From NCBI GenBank assembly GCA_031082125.1, contig JAVHLM010000004.1, positions 249,042 to 291,813 of the forward strand: a DNA stretch of 42,772 nt, read 5' to 3'. The position numbers were made by a program, and so were the translations under genes. The notes beneath the pieces were generated by a model, which did not search any database, was not told the origin of the DNA, and saw only the letters and a list, made by a program, of their open reading frames with translations. Each line of letters starts with the position of its first letter. The first letter of the stretch is position 1. Shown piece after piece: positions 15,166-24,258 of the stretch. The stretch is from Candidatus Eremiobacterota bacterium (GTDB taxonomy: Bacteria; Vulcanimicrobiota; CADAWZ01; Ess09-12).

Positions 15166-16236
15166 TCAGAGAGCTCCGGGGCCTGGATCATTATTTTCTC
15201 CCTCAGCGGGGAGATTATCCTTCTTCTCCGGCCCCATGTCCCTTTTCTTCAGGCACCAGGGATCGCTTGCCATGTAATCCCCGCCCGCCGCGAAATATGC
15301 CCTTGCCCTGCAGCCTCCGCAGAGCTCCTTTGATGAACACGAGCCGCACCGCCCTTTGTATTCCTCCATGCGAAGGGTTCTCATCACTTCCGAGCTGTTC
15401 CATATCTCGGAAAGTGTGCGCTCCCTCACGTTTCCCGCCGAGAGGGGGAGATAGGGGCAGGGATGCACGTCCCCCTCGGGAAGGATCACGCAGTAAGACA
15501 GCCCTGCCAGGCAGCCCCTTGTGAACCTGGTGGCGAGGCCTTTCTCCTTTGCTATCCTCATGAAAGTGGGGGCACAGGTGGGCTTGAGCTCGATGGGGCA
15601 TTCCTTCGCCTTGTCCACGATTGCGGAGAGAAGCTTCTCATGGTCTCGCACCTTGAGCTGCTCTTCCTCCATTGATGCCGCCCGCCCCACAGGGACAAGG
15701 AAGAAAATATGGTGGGCTTTTGCCCCGAGGCTCACTGCCATATCGGTCAGGCCGCCTGCCTCCCGGCGGTTCTCATCTCTCACCGTGGTGTGAATCTGAA
15801 AGGGGAGGCCCGCTGCGCGGCAGCTCTCAATTCCGGCAAGTGCCTCCCGAAAGGCGCCCTCATGCTGCCTGAATGCATCGTGATCCCTTTCATTGCAGCT
15901 GTCAATACTGATACCTACCCTGGAAAGGCCCGCCGCCCTGAGGTGCCTCGCCGTGTCTTCCGTAATGAGGGTGCCGTTAGTCCCCAGCACGGTCCTGAGG
16001 CCGAGCCCCGCGGCATGGCTCACCAGCTCGAAAATATCTTCTCGCATCAGAGGCTCGCCTCCGCTCAGGATCATGAGCCTGAACCCCAGGGCGGCGATCT
16101 GGTCAAGAAGCTTGAATCCCTCTCCGGTAGTGAGCTCCCGGGAGCCCTTGCTGCCTGCATCACGGTAACAGTGGCGGCACGAGAGGTTGCAGGCCGCCGT
16201 AGTGTTCCAGGAGATCATAAAAGGCTTTGATTCCAT
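15166..16236 (-). CDS. Radical SAM/SPASM protein, NirJ/AhbD-like
   Basis: From ATG 16236 the product has 356 residues and begins MESKPFMISWNTTAACNLSC, with the [4Fe-4S] cluster cysteines in C-x3-C-x2-C (C16, C20, C23). Conserved radical SAM features include LSGGEPLMRED and GTNGTLIT. The C-terminal SPASM region has GRCGSCSSKELCGGCRARA and a final SDPWC for auxiliary clusters. The WNTTxACNLxCxHCYRDA start and the RARAYFAAGGDYMASDPWC-type end resemble NirJ, AhbC and AhbD of heme or heme d1 synthesis. No other heme gene is nearby, so another peptide or cofactor substrate is possible. A longer frame to 16494 would add 86 atypical residues and overlap the divergent M50 gene. Confidence 0.8.
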   Translation of the reverse strand: MESKPFMISWNTTAACNLSCRHCYRDAGSKGSRELTTGEGFKLLDQIAALGFRLMILSGGEPLMREDIFELVSHAAGLGLRTVLGTNGTLITEDTARHLRAAGLSRVGISIDSCNERDHDAFRQHEGAFREALAGIESCRAAGLPFQIHTTVRDENRREAGGLTDMAVSLGAKAHHIFFLVPVGRAASMEEEQLKVRDHEKLLSAIVDKAKECPIELKPTCAPTFMRIAKEKGLATRFTRGCLAGLSYCVILPEGDVHPCPYLPLSAGNVRERTLSEIWNSSEVMRTLRMEEYKGRCGSCSSKELCGGCRARAYFAAGGDYMASDPWCLKKRDMGPEKKDNLPAEGENNDPGPGAL

Positions 16237-16341
16237 AGCGTGTATTTTCACCGCAGACGGCTGATTTCCTCTGCAGGCTGGGGAAGGAGAAGTCAGGCTT
16301 GCTGGAGAATGATTGTGAGGCCCGGAAAAGGAGGGAAACAA

Positions 16342-16965
16342 GTGGAGGAGAGGCTTTTTCGCATCATCTTCGGAATCCCCTCCATTATCATTGCCATTAC
16401 GGTCCACGAGTTCTTCCATGCCTGGACCGCCTTCCGGTGCGGCGATCCCACGTCCAAGTACGAAAACAGGGTAACCCTCAACCCCCTGGCGCACTTCGAT
16501 CCCATCGGCGGAGGCCTTCTTCTGCTCACCCTTATCGTGATGCCTTTCACCTTCGGGTGGGGAAAGCCTCCCAACGTGAAACCGGAATACATGAAGAACC
16601 CCAGGACCGACGTGGTTCTTGTGGCGCTGGCAGGACCTCTCGCAAGCTTTGCCCTTGCAGGGGGCTCAGGCTTTCTGCTCAAAGCGGGGATTGTGGGTTA
16701 CGGCACCCTGCCCGGCCTTTTTCTCTCCTATTTCACCATGGTGAACCTGGGGCTGGGGCTCTTCAACCTTCTCCCCGTGCCGCCCCTTGACGGCTGGAAG
16801 ATACTGCAGGGCATCCTTCCTTATTCGCTGACGCGGCATATGGATGCCGTAGAGAGAAATGATCCCCGTGTGCTTATGGTGGTCCTCGTGATAGTGGCTT
16901 TTGCCGCGGGACCTCTCATTCAGGTGCCATACAATCTCCTTTACAGCCTTTTCACAGGCCAGTAA
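16342..16965 (+). CDS. M50 site-2-protease-family membrane metallopeptidase
   Basis: The 207-residue protein has HEFFH (H22, E23, H26) in its first helix, NPLAHFDPIG after it, and FNLLPVPPLDGWKI near residue 145, which supplies the third zinc ligand. There are about five membrane segments. Such compact members of the family lack PDZ and CBS domains, and their substrates are mostly unknown. I use the GTG at 16342 because AAGGAGGG sits six bases upstream; ATG 16309 and the open frame from 16240 lack good spacing. The gene starts a long plus-strand run. Confidence 0.88.
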   Translation: MEERLFRIIFGIPSIIIAITVHEFFHAWTAFRCGDPTSKYENRVTLNPLAHFDPIGGGLLLLTLIVMPFTFGWGKPPNVKPEYMKNPRTDVVLVALAGPLASFALAGGSGFLLKAGIVGYGTLPGLFLSYFTMVNLGLGLFNLLPVPPLDGWKILQGILPYSLTRHMDAVERNDPRVLMVVLVIVAFAAGPLIQVPYNLLYSLFTGQ

Positions 16966-16989
16966 AGCCCCCAGAACAAGGAGGAACAG

Positions 16990-17631
16990 ATGAAGCGATT
17001 TTTACTCATACTGCCAGCCCTCATAGGCGCCGCATTTCTCATCGCGGGCTGCCCGAAGGCGAGAAAAGACAACGAATACTTCCCAATGAAGGTAGGCTAT
17101 CAGTGGCTCTACGAGACAAAAGTGGAGGGCCTCCAGCAGCCCATCAAGCTTGAAGTGAAGATCAACAGGACTGAAAAGGTTGACAATGACGAGTGCTTTG
17201 TCCTGGAGAGCTTCGTGAACTCAAGCGGGGAAAGTCTTCAAAAGGAATACTATGCCCAGACCAGTGAAGGAGTGACGCTTTTCAAGATATGCTGGCCCGA
17301 TCAGGAAGTGATGCGCGAGCCTCCCGAGCTCGTGCTCAAGACGCCGGTCACCGTGGGGCAGGAATGGAAATGGCAGGGAAAAGTGCTCGACGAGAAGGCC
17401 TCTTACCAGTTCAAGGTCGAGAAGACCGAGAGGATAAAGGCCCTGGACAGGGAACTTGACTGCTTCAAGATCATCATCAGGGGAAAACACGACAGGGGGC
17501 TCGAGTACGAGATAAACCGCTGGTTCGCCCCGGGCATAGGGATGGTGAAAGAGGAGTCAACGCGGAGAGAAGGCACCAAGGAGGCAAAGATGACGGCCCT
17601 CCTGAAAAGCTTCAAAGGGGAAGGGAAATAG
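16990..17631 (+). CDS. Putative lipoprotein, conserved hypothetical
   Basis: The 213-residue product has a signal peptide ending in the lipobox LIAGC (C21), so it should be lipid-modified and exported. The mature part begins NEYFPMKVGYQWLYE and ends with RWFAPGIGMVKEES. This pattern is seen in small bacterial lipoproteins that appear to form a single beta-rich domain of unknown function. The start has the SD AAGGAGG. It lies 24 bp after the M50 protease gene and 25 bp before rimO, so it is probably in the same transcript. Confidence 0.8.
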   Translation: MKRFLLILPALIGAAFLIAGCPKARKDNEYFPMKVGYQWLYETKVEGLQQPIKLEVKINRTEKVDNDECFVLESFVNSSGESLQKEYYAQTSEGVTLFKICWPDQEVMREPPELVLKTPVTVGQEWKWQGKVLDEKASYQFKVEKTERIKALDRELDCFKIIIRGKHDRGLEYEINRWFAPGIGMVKEESTRREGTKEAKMTALLKSFKGEGK

Positions 17632-17656
17632 GAGGGGCCCCTATGGAAGGGCTGTT

Positions 17657-19063
17657 ATGAAATTCTACCTCGTAAGCCTTGGATGCGCCAAGAACCTTGT
17701 GGATTCCGAGGTCATCATACACCACCTCGAGAAGGCCGGCCACGAGTGGGTCACAGGCGAAGACCTTGCTGATGCCGTGATCATCACCACCTGCTGCTTC
17801 ATAGAATCGGCAAAGACAGAGTCGGTAGAGACCATCCTTGAATTCACAAGGAAGAAGAAGCGCTATTCCTACAGGGTTTTCGTGGGGGGGTGCCTCCCCT
17901 CCCGCTACGGCAGAGATCTCCTCTCCCTTATCCCCGAAGTTGACGGATGGTTCGGCATTGAGGAGGTCACCAGGGTAAGCGAGCTCATTGAAAAGCCCAT
18001 TGAAGAGGGGCCTGCAATCCTCGTGAGCCCTCCCGGCAGCACCTTTACTCCCTACCAGGGAAGGAGGCAGGTGACGCCCTCTCACTGGGCGTACCTCAAG
18101 ATTGCCGATGGCTGCGATCACCAGTGCTCCTTCTGCGTGATCCCCTCCATAAGGGGGCCCTACCGGAGCAGGCACATTGAAGCCCTTGCTGCTGAGGCAT
18201 CGGTGCTTGCGGCCGCCGGGGTAAGGGAGCTCGTGCTTGTGGCACAGGATACAGGGCTCTATGGCAAGGACCTTTACGGGAGGCAGAGGCTCCCGGAGCT
18301 TCTTGTACGCCTTGAGGAAATAGAGGGTCTCCGGTGGATAAGGCTTCTCTATATCAACCCTCATTCCCTCGGCGATGAGCTCATCTGCTTCATGGAATCC
18401 TCGGTGAAAATGGTAAGATACCTCGACATCCCCTTCCAGCACGCGAGCAGGGAGGTCCTGAAAAGGATGAGAAGACCCGGGGGAAGGGATGAGTTCCTTG
18501 CCCTGATAGAAGGCCTGCGGGGCAGGGTGCCGGGCCTGGCCCTCCGCTCCACGTTCATCACCGGCTTTCCCGGCGAGACTCAGCAGGACTTCCAGGAGCT
18601 CCTGGATTTCCTGAGAGATGCCCGTCTTGCCAGGGCGGGCTTTTTTTCTTACTCCCGGGAGGAGGGCTCCCGCGCTTACTCCTATGAGGACAATGTCCCC
18701 GGCAGGGAAAAGGAGAGGCGCCACGATGCGGCGATGAGGCTTCAAAGGAAGATTGCAGGGGAAGTGAACTATGAGAGGCTTGGCAAAACGGTGGCCGTGA
18801 TGATCGAAAAAAAGAGGGAACAGCAAGACACGGCATTTTTAAAAGGAATTACGGCAGAATTGGGGAATCCTAATAGGGGAAAACTCATGCTCCATGACAT
18901 AGCCTTTATCGGCAGGTCAGAGTGGGACAGCCCCGACGTCGATGGCGTGGTGCTCCTGAAAACGAAGGAGCACAGCGAAGGCCCGGTGCCGTCTCCGGGA
19001 GACATAGTGGAGGCAGGAATAGAGGCCGTGTCGGCCTATGACGCCCTGGGGACTATAAAGTGA
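17657..19063 (+). CDS. rimO: Ribosomal protein S12 methylthiotransferase RimO
   Basis: The 468-residue protein begins with the family motif SLGCAKNLVDSE. The N-terminal UPF0004 cluster cysteines are in SLGCAKN, TCCFIE and GGCLPSR. The radical SAM core has DGCDHQCSFCVIPSIRG with C-x3-C-x2-C. A TRAM-like tail near residues 375-465 probably binds the substrate. RimO adds a methylthio group to an aspartate of ribosomal protein S12. The pairing of SLGC-K-N-VDSE with FIE is closer to RimO than to MiaB. The tail is a little longer and more divergent than usual. The next gene starts 10 bp downstream. Confidence 0.95.
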   Translation: MKFYLVSLGCAKNLVDSEVIIHHLEKAGHEWVTGEDLADAVIITTCCFIESAKTESVETILEFTRKKKRYSYRVFVGGCLPSRYGRDLLSLIPEVDGWFGIEEVTRVSELIEKPIEEGPAILVSPPGSTFTPYQGRRQVTPSHWAYLKIADGCDHQCSFCVIPSIRGPYRSRHIEALAAEASVLAAAGVRELVLVAQDTGLYGKDLYGRQRLPELLVRLEEIEGLRWIRLLYINPHSLGDELICFMESSVKMVRYLDIPFQHASREVLKRMRRPGGRDEFLALIEGLRGRVPGLALRSTFITGFPGETQQDFQELLDFLRDARLARAGFFSYSREEGSRAYSYEDNVPGREKERRHDAAMRLQRKIAGEVNYERLGKTVAVMIEKKREQQDTAFLKGITAELGNPNRGKLMLHDIAFIGRSEWDSPDVDGVVLLKTKEHSEGPVPSPGDIVEAGIEAVSAYDALGTIK

Positions 19064-19073
19064 AGCCATTCCT

Positions 19074-20303
19074 ATGAAAAACACTTTTATCAAGGAATCT
19101 CCGAAAATCATAAGGATCTTCCCCCAGCTGAAAGAGCGGAGGCTGGAGAATCATCTTGCCAGGGGACGGCAGCTCCAGGAAAAGGGGATGCTCGACGAAG
19201 CCATGAAAGAGTGGCAGAGCGCCGTATCCATTGACAGGCAGAACGTGGAAGGGCACCTTGAGCTGGGCATTGCCTACATAGACAAGGGAAAATACGAGAA
19301 AGCCCGCAAGCACCTGCAGAATGTCATAAAGCACGATCCCCTCTCTCTGGAGGTTTACTATTACCTGGGCCTCTCGCACTTCCAGCAGGAGGAGTATGAA
19401 AAAGCCCTCCAGACCTGGAAAAAAGCCCTGAGCCTCTCGCCCGACGACCTGGAGCTGAACCTGAGCCTTGCCGAGGCTTATGTCGAAATGGAAAAATACG
19501 GGGAAGCCCTCAGGCAGCTCGACAGGATTCTGAAGCTGAGACCCCACCATGTGGAAGCCCTCAACCTGCGGGCCCTCATCTTCTTTTACCTTGGCGAGTT
19601 CCACCAGGCTGTGGAAGTCCTCAAGTGGTGCCTGAAAATCAACCCGACCTATGCCCGGACCCATATCAACCTGGGGCTTGTTTACATGTACCAGGGCTGG
19701 CTTGACATTGCCATCACCGAGCTGAGAAAGGCCATCAGGATCTCGCCGACCTCTCCCGAGGCCCTCTTCAACCTGGGATATGCCCTGGCCAGGCGGGGCG
19801 AAAGGCAGCAGGCCGTCACCATACTCAGAAGCGCTTTCTCGCTTGAGCCCAGGATGGAGGAGACTCCCATACTTCTCGCCAACATCCTGATGGAGTGCGG
19901 GGAATTGAAGGAGGCCGAGCAGCTGCTTTCCCATGCCCTCTCGGTCAATTCCAAGTCCGTTGAAGCCCTCGTGAGCCTGGGAAACCTCCACCTCAGGAAA
20001 AGGGAGACAGCCCAGGCCATAAAGAGGTTCCGTGAGGCCCTCAAGATCGATCCCGACTCGCTTTACATAAGGCTCAACATCGGCAACACCTATTTCCAGG
20101 CAGGGCAGTATGTACGGGCTCTCCGCGAAGTTTACAGGGTCCTGGAGATCGACTCCCTCAATGCCGATGCCTATATCATCCTGGGAGACATCTACTATGC
20201 AAGAGGGATGCGTGAGAAGGCCGAGGAAGCCTGGAAAAAGGCCCTGGACATCTGCCCCAACGAGCTCGAAGCAAGAAGGCGCTTGCACAGCAACTCTCCG
20301 TAA
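19074..20303 (+). CDS. TPR-repeat protein
   Basis: From about residue 25 to the end, the 409-residue protein is about eleven 34-residue tetratricopeptide repeats. Their signature positions are clear, for example A/G-x-A...Y-x-x-A in YEKARKHLQNVIKHDPLS, YEKALQTWKKALSLSPDD and YGEALRQLDRILKLRPHH. No catalytic domain, signal peptide or membrane helix is seen. TPR arrays act as protein-binding scaffolds. It lies between rimO and asnS on the same strand. The SD is weak, so it may depend on coupling to rimO. Confidence 0.92.
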   Translation: MKNTFIKESPKIIRIFPQLKERRLENHLARGRQLQEKGMLDEAMKEWQSAVSIDRQNVEGHLELGIAYIDKGKYEKARKHLQNVIKHDPLSLEVYYYLGLSHFQQEEYEKALQTWKKALSLSPDDLELNLSLAEAYVEMEKYGEALRQLDRILKLRPHHVEALNLRALIFFYLGEFHQAVEVLKWCLKINPTYARTHINLGLVYMYQGWLDIAITELRKAIRISPTSPEALFNLGYALARRGERQQAVTILRSAFSLEPRMEETPILLANILMECGELKEAEQLLSHALSVNSKSVEALVSLGNLHLRKRETAQAIKRFREALKIDPDSLYIRLNIGNTYFQAGQYVRALREVYRVLEIDSLNADAYIILGDIYYARGMREKAEEAWKKALDICPNELEARRRLHSNSP

Positions 20304-20353
20304 GACGGAACCCCGGCAGCAGCCTATTATCATCATAGTTCAGGAGGTGTGCC

Positions 20354-21664
20354 TTGTCAGATACCCTCGCTCCCCCCGTGGTAAGGATCAGCGCCATAGG
20401 TGCCCATGAGGGCGCTGTGGTGACCATCAAGGGCTGGCTTTACAAGAAACGCTCAAGTGGAAAGATCGTGTTTCTCCAGATCCGCGACGGCTCCGGGACC
20501 ATCCAGGCCGTGGCGGTGAAATCAGAGCTCCCCGGTGAGGCCTTTGAGAAGGCATTGAAAGCCACGCAGGAGAGCTCCCTGGTGGTCACGGGCAGCGTGC
20601 GGCAGGATGCCCGAGCCCCCGGCGGCTACGAGATGACAGTCACCGACGTGGAACTCATCCAGGTGGCGGAAGATTACCCTATTACCCCCAAGGAGCATGG
20701 CGTTGACTTCCTCATGGACAACCGCCACCTTTGGCTCCGATCCTCGAAACAGCAGGCCATCATGCGGATCCGCAACGAGATCGTGAGAGCGTGCGAAGAC
20801 TACCTCCAGGGCGACGGCTTCATCAGGATTGACACCCCCATCCTCACCCCTGCCGCCTGCGAGGGCACCACAACACTCTTTGAGACCGATTACTTTGACA
20901 AGAAAGCTTACCTCTCGCAGAGCGGCCAGCTTTACAATGAAGCCAACTGCATGGCCTTCGGAAAGGTCTATTGTTACGGCCCCACCTTCAGGGCTGAAAA
21001 GTCCAAGACCAGAAGGCATCTGATGGAGTTCTGGATGCTCGAGCCGGAGATGGCCTACGCTGATCTCGACGAGGACATGAGGGTCGAGGAGGAGATGCTC
21101 TCCTACGTCGTCGCCAGGGTTCTGGAGCGGCGCAGGCAGGACCTGGAAACCCTTGAGCGGAACACCTCGGCGCTTGAGAACGTGAAGGCTCCCTTCCCGA
21201 GGGTTCACTACGAGGAAGCCATAAAACTGCTGAAGTCCGAAGGCGTAGAGCTGCCCTGGGGCGAGGACCTGGGCGCCGAGCATGAGACAGTCCTCTCAAA
21301 GAAGTTTGACAGGCCCTTCTTCGTCCACCGCTACCCCGTGAAGTGCAAGGCCTTTTACATGAAGCCCGATCCCGGGCGGCCCGATCTCGCCCTCTGCGTT
21401 GACATGCTCGCGCCCGAGGGATATGGCGAGATCACAGGCGGGGGACAGCGAATTGATGATTACGGCCTTCTCAGGCAGAGAATCGAGGAGCACGGCCTCC
21501 CGATAGAAGCATACCAGTGGTACCTGGACCTTCGGAAATACGGGTCGGTGCCCCACAGCGGATTTGGTATCGGGATAGAGCGGACCATCACATGGATCTG
21601 CGGGCTGGAGCACCTCAGGGAGAGCATTCCCTATCCTAGAATGCTCTCCCGTCTTTATCCATAG
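20354..21664 (+). CDS. asnS: Asparaginyl-tRNA synthetase
   Basis: The 436-residue class II synthetase has an N-terminal OB-fold anticodon domain ([11 protein letters not shown], about residues 22-115) and a catalytic core. Motif 2 reads [20 protein letters not shown] and motif 3 [25 protein letters not shown] with IPYPRM at the end marks AsnRS rather than AspRS. It charges tRNA-Asn directly. It starts with TTG: AGGAGG is six bases upstream and no ATG or GTG fits that spacing, while the next residues match the family N-terminus. The unusual start codon may lower its translation rate. Confidence 0.94.
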   Translation: MSDTLAPPVVRISAIGAHEGAVVTIKGWLYKKRSSGKIVFLQIRDGSGTIQAVAVKSELPGEAFEKALKATQESSLVVTGSVRQDARAPGGYEMTVTDVELIQVAEDYPITPKEHGVDFLMDNRHLWLRSSKQQAIMRIRNEIVRACEDYLQGDGFIRIDTPILTPAACEGTTTLFETDYFDKKAYLSQSGQLYNEANCMAFGKVYCYGPTFRAEKSKTRRHLMEFWMLEPEMAYADLDEDMRVEEEMLSYVVARVLERRRQDLETLERNTSALENVKAPFPRVHYEEAIKLLKSEGVELPWGEDLGAEHETVLSKKFDRPFFVHRYPVKCKAFYMKPDPGRPDLALCVDMLAPEGYGEITGGGQRIDDYGLLRQRIEEHGLPIEAYQWYLDLRKYGSVPHSGFGIGIERTITWICGLEHLRESIPYPRMLSRLYP

Positions 21665-21691
21665 CGCCAGACGGCGGGAAAGAACCATCAG

Positions 21692-22393
21692 ATGAGCGAT
21701 CGGGCCTTTACAGGAGAGGAGTATTTTCTCAGGCTTGCCAGGAAGGCATACCAGATTACCGTGGTGAGAGTCCATGTCCATGAGCTCAACAATTATCTGA
21801 CAGGCATCATGGGCTATTCCCAGCTTGCCCTGGAAGCCCAGGAGCTTGATGACACTCTTATGGAAGAGCTGAAGGAGATCGAGGGCAATTCCAGGCGCTC
21901 ACGGGATACCATCAGAAAGATGGGATTCCTCTGGAAGGCCTGCGACGCGGCACTGAAACCTGTCGATTTTACCGGGCTTCTGAAGGAAGCGATATTGTAC
22001 ACTGTTTATTATGCCGAAAGGCGCGGTATGAACGTTGAACAGGACTATCCTCCCTCGTGCTCCGAGGTCACGGCATTCGAGGAAGATGCCCGTGACGCTC
22101 TTTACTGCCTTGTCACCTATCTTTTCACCAGGCTCCCCGAGGGCACCGACCTCTCAATTTCGCTTGAAGACGGGGTGGAAGAGCTCACCCTTGCCATAGA
22201 GACGCCCCATTATAAAGATCTTGCCTCTCATTTCGAGAGGGCAGCACGGGAGACCTGGCCCGGCGATGAGAAGAGCATGGATGCTCATATCCTTTTATGG
22301 AGCTTCCTGAAGCTTCTGGAAAGGCTCAAGGGGCACATGGCCCCGGGAAGTGCAGGGAGCAGAAAGGTGCAGATCGCTTTTCCCCGGGGATAA
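21692..22393 (+). CDS. Histidine-kinase-like protein with H-box and degenerate ATPase domain
   Basis: Residues about 25-65 match a HisKA dimerisation and phospho-acceptor box, HELNNYLTGIMGYSQLALE, with H30 as the candidate phospho-site. The rest (about 95-233) is the size of an HATPase domain, but no clear N-box, G1 (DxGxG) or G2 motif is visible. The region that should carry the N-box reads DALYCLVTYLFTRLPEG. It may therefore bind no ATP and act as a phosphotransfer or dimerisation partner, like Spo0B or ChpT, which also combine a four-helix bundle with a dead ATPase fold. No response regulator is in the window. It has 233 residues, and its ATG has only a weak SD. Confidence 0.65.
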   Translation: MSDRAFTGEEYFLRLARKAYQITVVRVHVHELNNYLTGIMGYSQLALEAQELDDTLMEELKEIEGNSRRSRDTIRKMGFLWKACDAALKPVDFTGLLKEAILYTVYYAERRGMNVEQDYPPSCSEVTAFEEDARDALYCLVTYLFTRLPEGTDLSISLEDGVEELTLAIETPHYKDLASHFERAARETWPGDEKSMDAHILLWSFLKLLERLKGHMAPGSAGSRKVQIAFPRG

Positions 22394-22426
22394 GGGAGAT
22401 AATGTTCTACTAAAGGGAGGTTTCCA

Positions 22427-23173
22427 ATGTCGGGTCATTCAAAATGGCACAATATCAAGATAAAGAAGGGGAAGATGGATTCACTCCGCGGAAAGCTTTT
22501 CACCAAGGTCTCCAAGGAGATCCATATGGCCGTGAGAGAAGGAGGCCCCGATCCCGATAACAATTTCCGCCTCAAGGTGGCAATCGGCAGGGCCAGGGAC
22601 GTGAACATGCCCGCCGACAGCATCAAGCGCACCATAGAGAAAGCCTCAGGGTCAGGCTCAACGGACTACGAGGAGTTCATTTACGAGGGCTACGGCCCTG
22701 CAGGCGTGGCCCTCATCATGGAGATCGCCACCGACAACAGGAACAGGTCGGCGGCCGAAGTGAGGCGTATCTTTACAAAGAACGGCGGCAGCCTTGGCGA
22801 GACAGGGTGCGTGGCCTGGATGTTCCTGAAGAAGGGCCTTATTGTCATAAGCGGCGGAGCCGTTGACGAGGACACGCTTATGACCGTAGCTCTTGAAGCC
22901 GGCGCCGAAGACCTCCAGAATACCGACGACGGCTTCGAGATAGTGACGGAACTGGCCGCTCTGAGCGCAGTCCGCGCTGCCCTCGACGATAAGAAGATTG
23001 CCTACGAGTCGGCGGAAATCACGTGGATCCCTCAGAACACCGTGCAGGTGAAGGAAGATGATGCCGCGAATGTGCTGAGGCTCATGGAGGAGCTCGAAGA
23101 GCTCGATGATGTGCAGCAGGTGTATGCGAATTTTGACATCCCCAGAGAAATAATGGATAAGCTTGGAGCCTGA
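22427..23173 (+). CDS. yebC: YebC/PmpR-family regulator or translation factor
   Basis: The 248-residue protein starts with the family hallmark MSGHSKWHNIKIKKGKMD and continues with the conserved RAxDxNMPxDxIxRxIxKA block. YebC-like proteins bind DNA as regulators or, as shown more recently, help ribosomes through proline-rich stretches. The length is normal. It has a strong SD (AAAGGGAGG). It lies 3 bp upstream of ruvC, the classic yebC-ruvCAB arrangement, so the four genes are very likely one operon. Confidence 0.96.
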   Translation: MSGHSKWHNIKIKKGKMDSLRGKLFTKVSKEIHMAVREGGPDPDNNFRLKVAIGRARDVNMPADSIKRTIEKASGSGSTDYEEFIYEGYGPAGVALIMEIATDNRNRSAAEVRRIFTKNGGSLGETGCVAWMFLKKGLIVISGGAVDEDTLMTVALEAGAEDLQNTDDGFEIVTELAALSAVRAALDDKKIAYESAEITWIPQNTVQVKEDDAANVLRLMEELEELDDVQQVYANFDIPREIMDKLGA

Positions 23174-23176
23174 CCT

Positions 23177-23662
23177 ATGGTGATTCTCGGCATTGATCCC
23201 GGCACAGCCCGTACGGGCTACGGTGTCATTTCATCAAAGAATGGCACTATCGAGGCAGTCGCGTACGGATGCATCAAGACCGACAAGGACACCCCGAGGG
23301 AGCAGCGCCTTGCCATTCTCCACCGCGCTCTCCTCGAGGTTATCGAGGAGCAGAGGCCCGACGTGATGGCCCAGGAGCTCCTTTTCTTCAATAAGAATAC
23401 GAAAACCGCCCTCCTGGTAGGCGAAGCCCGGGGAGTGATCCTCCTTGCGGCGGCCCAGAGCTCGCTCCCCGTAAAGGAATATACTCCTCTCCAGGTAAAG
23501 GGCAGCCTCGCGGGCTATGGAAGGGCTTCGAAGAGCGACGTGAAGGAAGTCGTGAAACTTCACCTCGGCCTGGAGAAAATCAAGGGCTCCGACGACGTGG
23601 CCGATGCCCTTGCCACGGCGCTCTGCCATCTTTTCCATCTCGAGACGGGAGATATCAGATGA
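23177..23662 (+). CDS. ruvC: Holliday junction resolvase RuvC
   Basis: The 161-residue endonuclease has the acidic active-site residues in GIDPGTARTGYG (D6), QELLFFNKNTKTAL (E67 region), and SDDVADALATALCH near the C-terminus. RuvC cuts Holliday junctions symmetrically within the RuvABC complex. Its stop overlaps the ruvA start in ATGA, indicating translational coupling. Confidence 0.97.
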   Translation: MVILGIDPGTARTGYGVISSKNGTIEAVAYGCIKTDKDTPREQRLAILHRALLEVIEEQRPDVMAQELLFFNKNTKTALLVGEARGVILLAAAQSSLPVKEYTPLQVKGSLAGYGRASKSDVKEVVKLHLGLEKIKGSDDVADALATALCHLFHLETGDIR

Positions 23663-24258
23663 TAGCTCATCTCAACGGTATCATTGATTCCATAAAAAAC
23701 GGCACCGTCGTCATGGATGTGAGCGGCGTGGGCTTCGCGGTGACAGTGCCCGTGAGGCCCCTTGGGCTCCCCGTTGCCGCGGGGCAGAAGGCCAGGATCT
23801 TTACGTGGCTCCATTCTTCAGAGGAGCGGCTTGAGCTCTTCGGCTTCTTTACAGAGGATGAACGGGAGCTCTTCCTGCTGCTCCTCGCGGTGAAAAATAT
23901 CGGCCCCCGGATGGCTATGGCGATGCTCTCCTCGGTGGAGGCCCCCGAACTGGCCCACGCCATCCTCAGCGGTGACCTGGCACTCCTTAAGAAGATTCCC
24001 AAGGTGGGACCCAAGATTGCCGAGCGCGTCATCTTTGAGCTGAAAGACAAGGGGGAGCTCATTGCCCTGGCAGGTATCGGGAAGCCCCGCGGGGGGGGAG
24101 GCGCCGAAGACGTCGTGGCGGCCCTGGTGGACCTGGGCCTCACAGGCGCCGAGGCGAGGAAGGCCGTCGGCAAGGTCCTGAAAAAGGCGGGGAAGAAATC
24201 CATGGACTCTGAGGAGCTCCTGGCCCGGTCACTCGAAATCCTCGGGAGGAATGAATGA
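23659..24258 (+). CDS. ruvA: Holliday junction DNA helicase subunit RuvA
   Basis: The 199-residue protein has the N-terminal OB fold ([20 protein letters not shown]), the tandem HhH domain II with [12 protein letters not shown] and [20 protein letters not shown], and the small domain III that contacts RuvB (about 150-199). A Gly-rich linker (PRGGGG) separates the domains. RuvA binds the four-way junction and loads RuvB. It overlaps its neighbours at both ends by 4 bp. Confidence 0.97.
   Translation: MIAHLNGIIDSIKNGTVVMDVSGVGFAVTVPVRPLGLPVAAGQKARIFTWLHSSEERLELFGFFTEDERELFLLLLAVKNIGPRMAMAMLSSVEAPELAHAILSGDLALLKKIPKVGPKIAERVIFELKDKGELIALAGIGKPRGGGGAEDVVAALVDLGLTGAEARKAVGKVLKKAGKKSMDSEELLARSLEILGRNE

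Noticed and set aside
16237-16494. N-terminal extension of the radical SAM protein (86 residues)
   Set aside because: It is low-complexity, unlike family members, and overlaps the divergent M50 gene; ATG 16236 gives the normal N-terminus.
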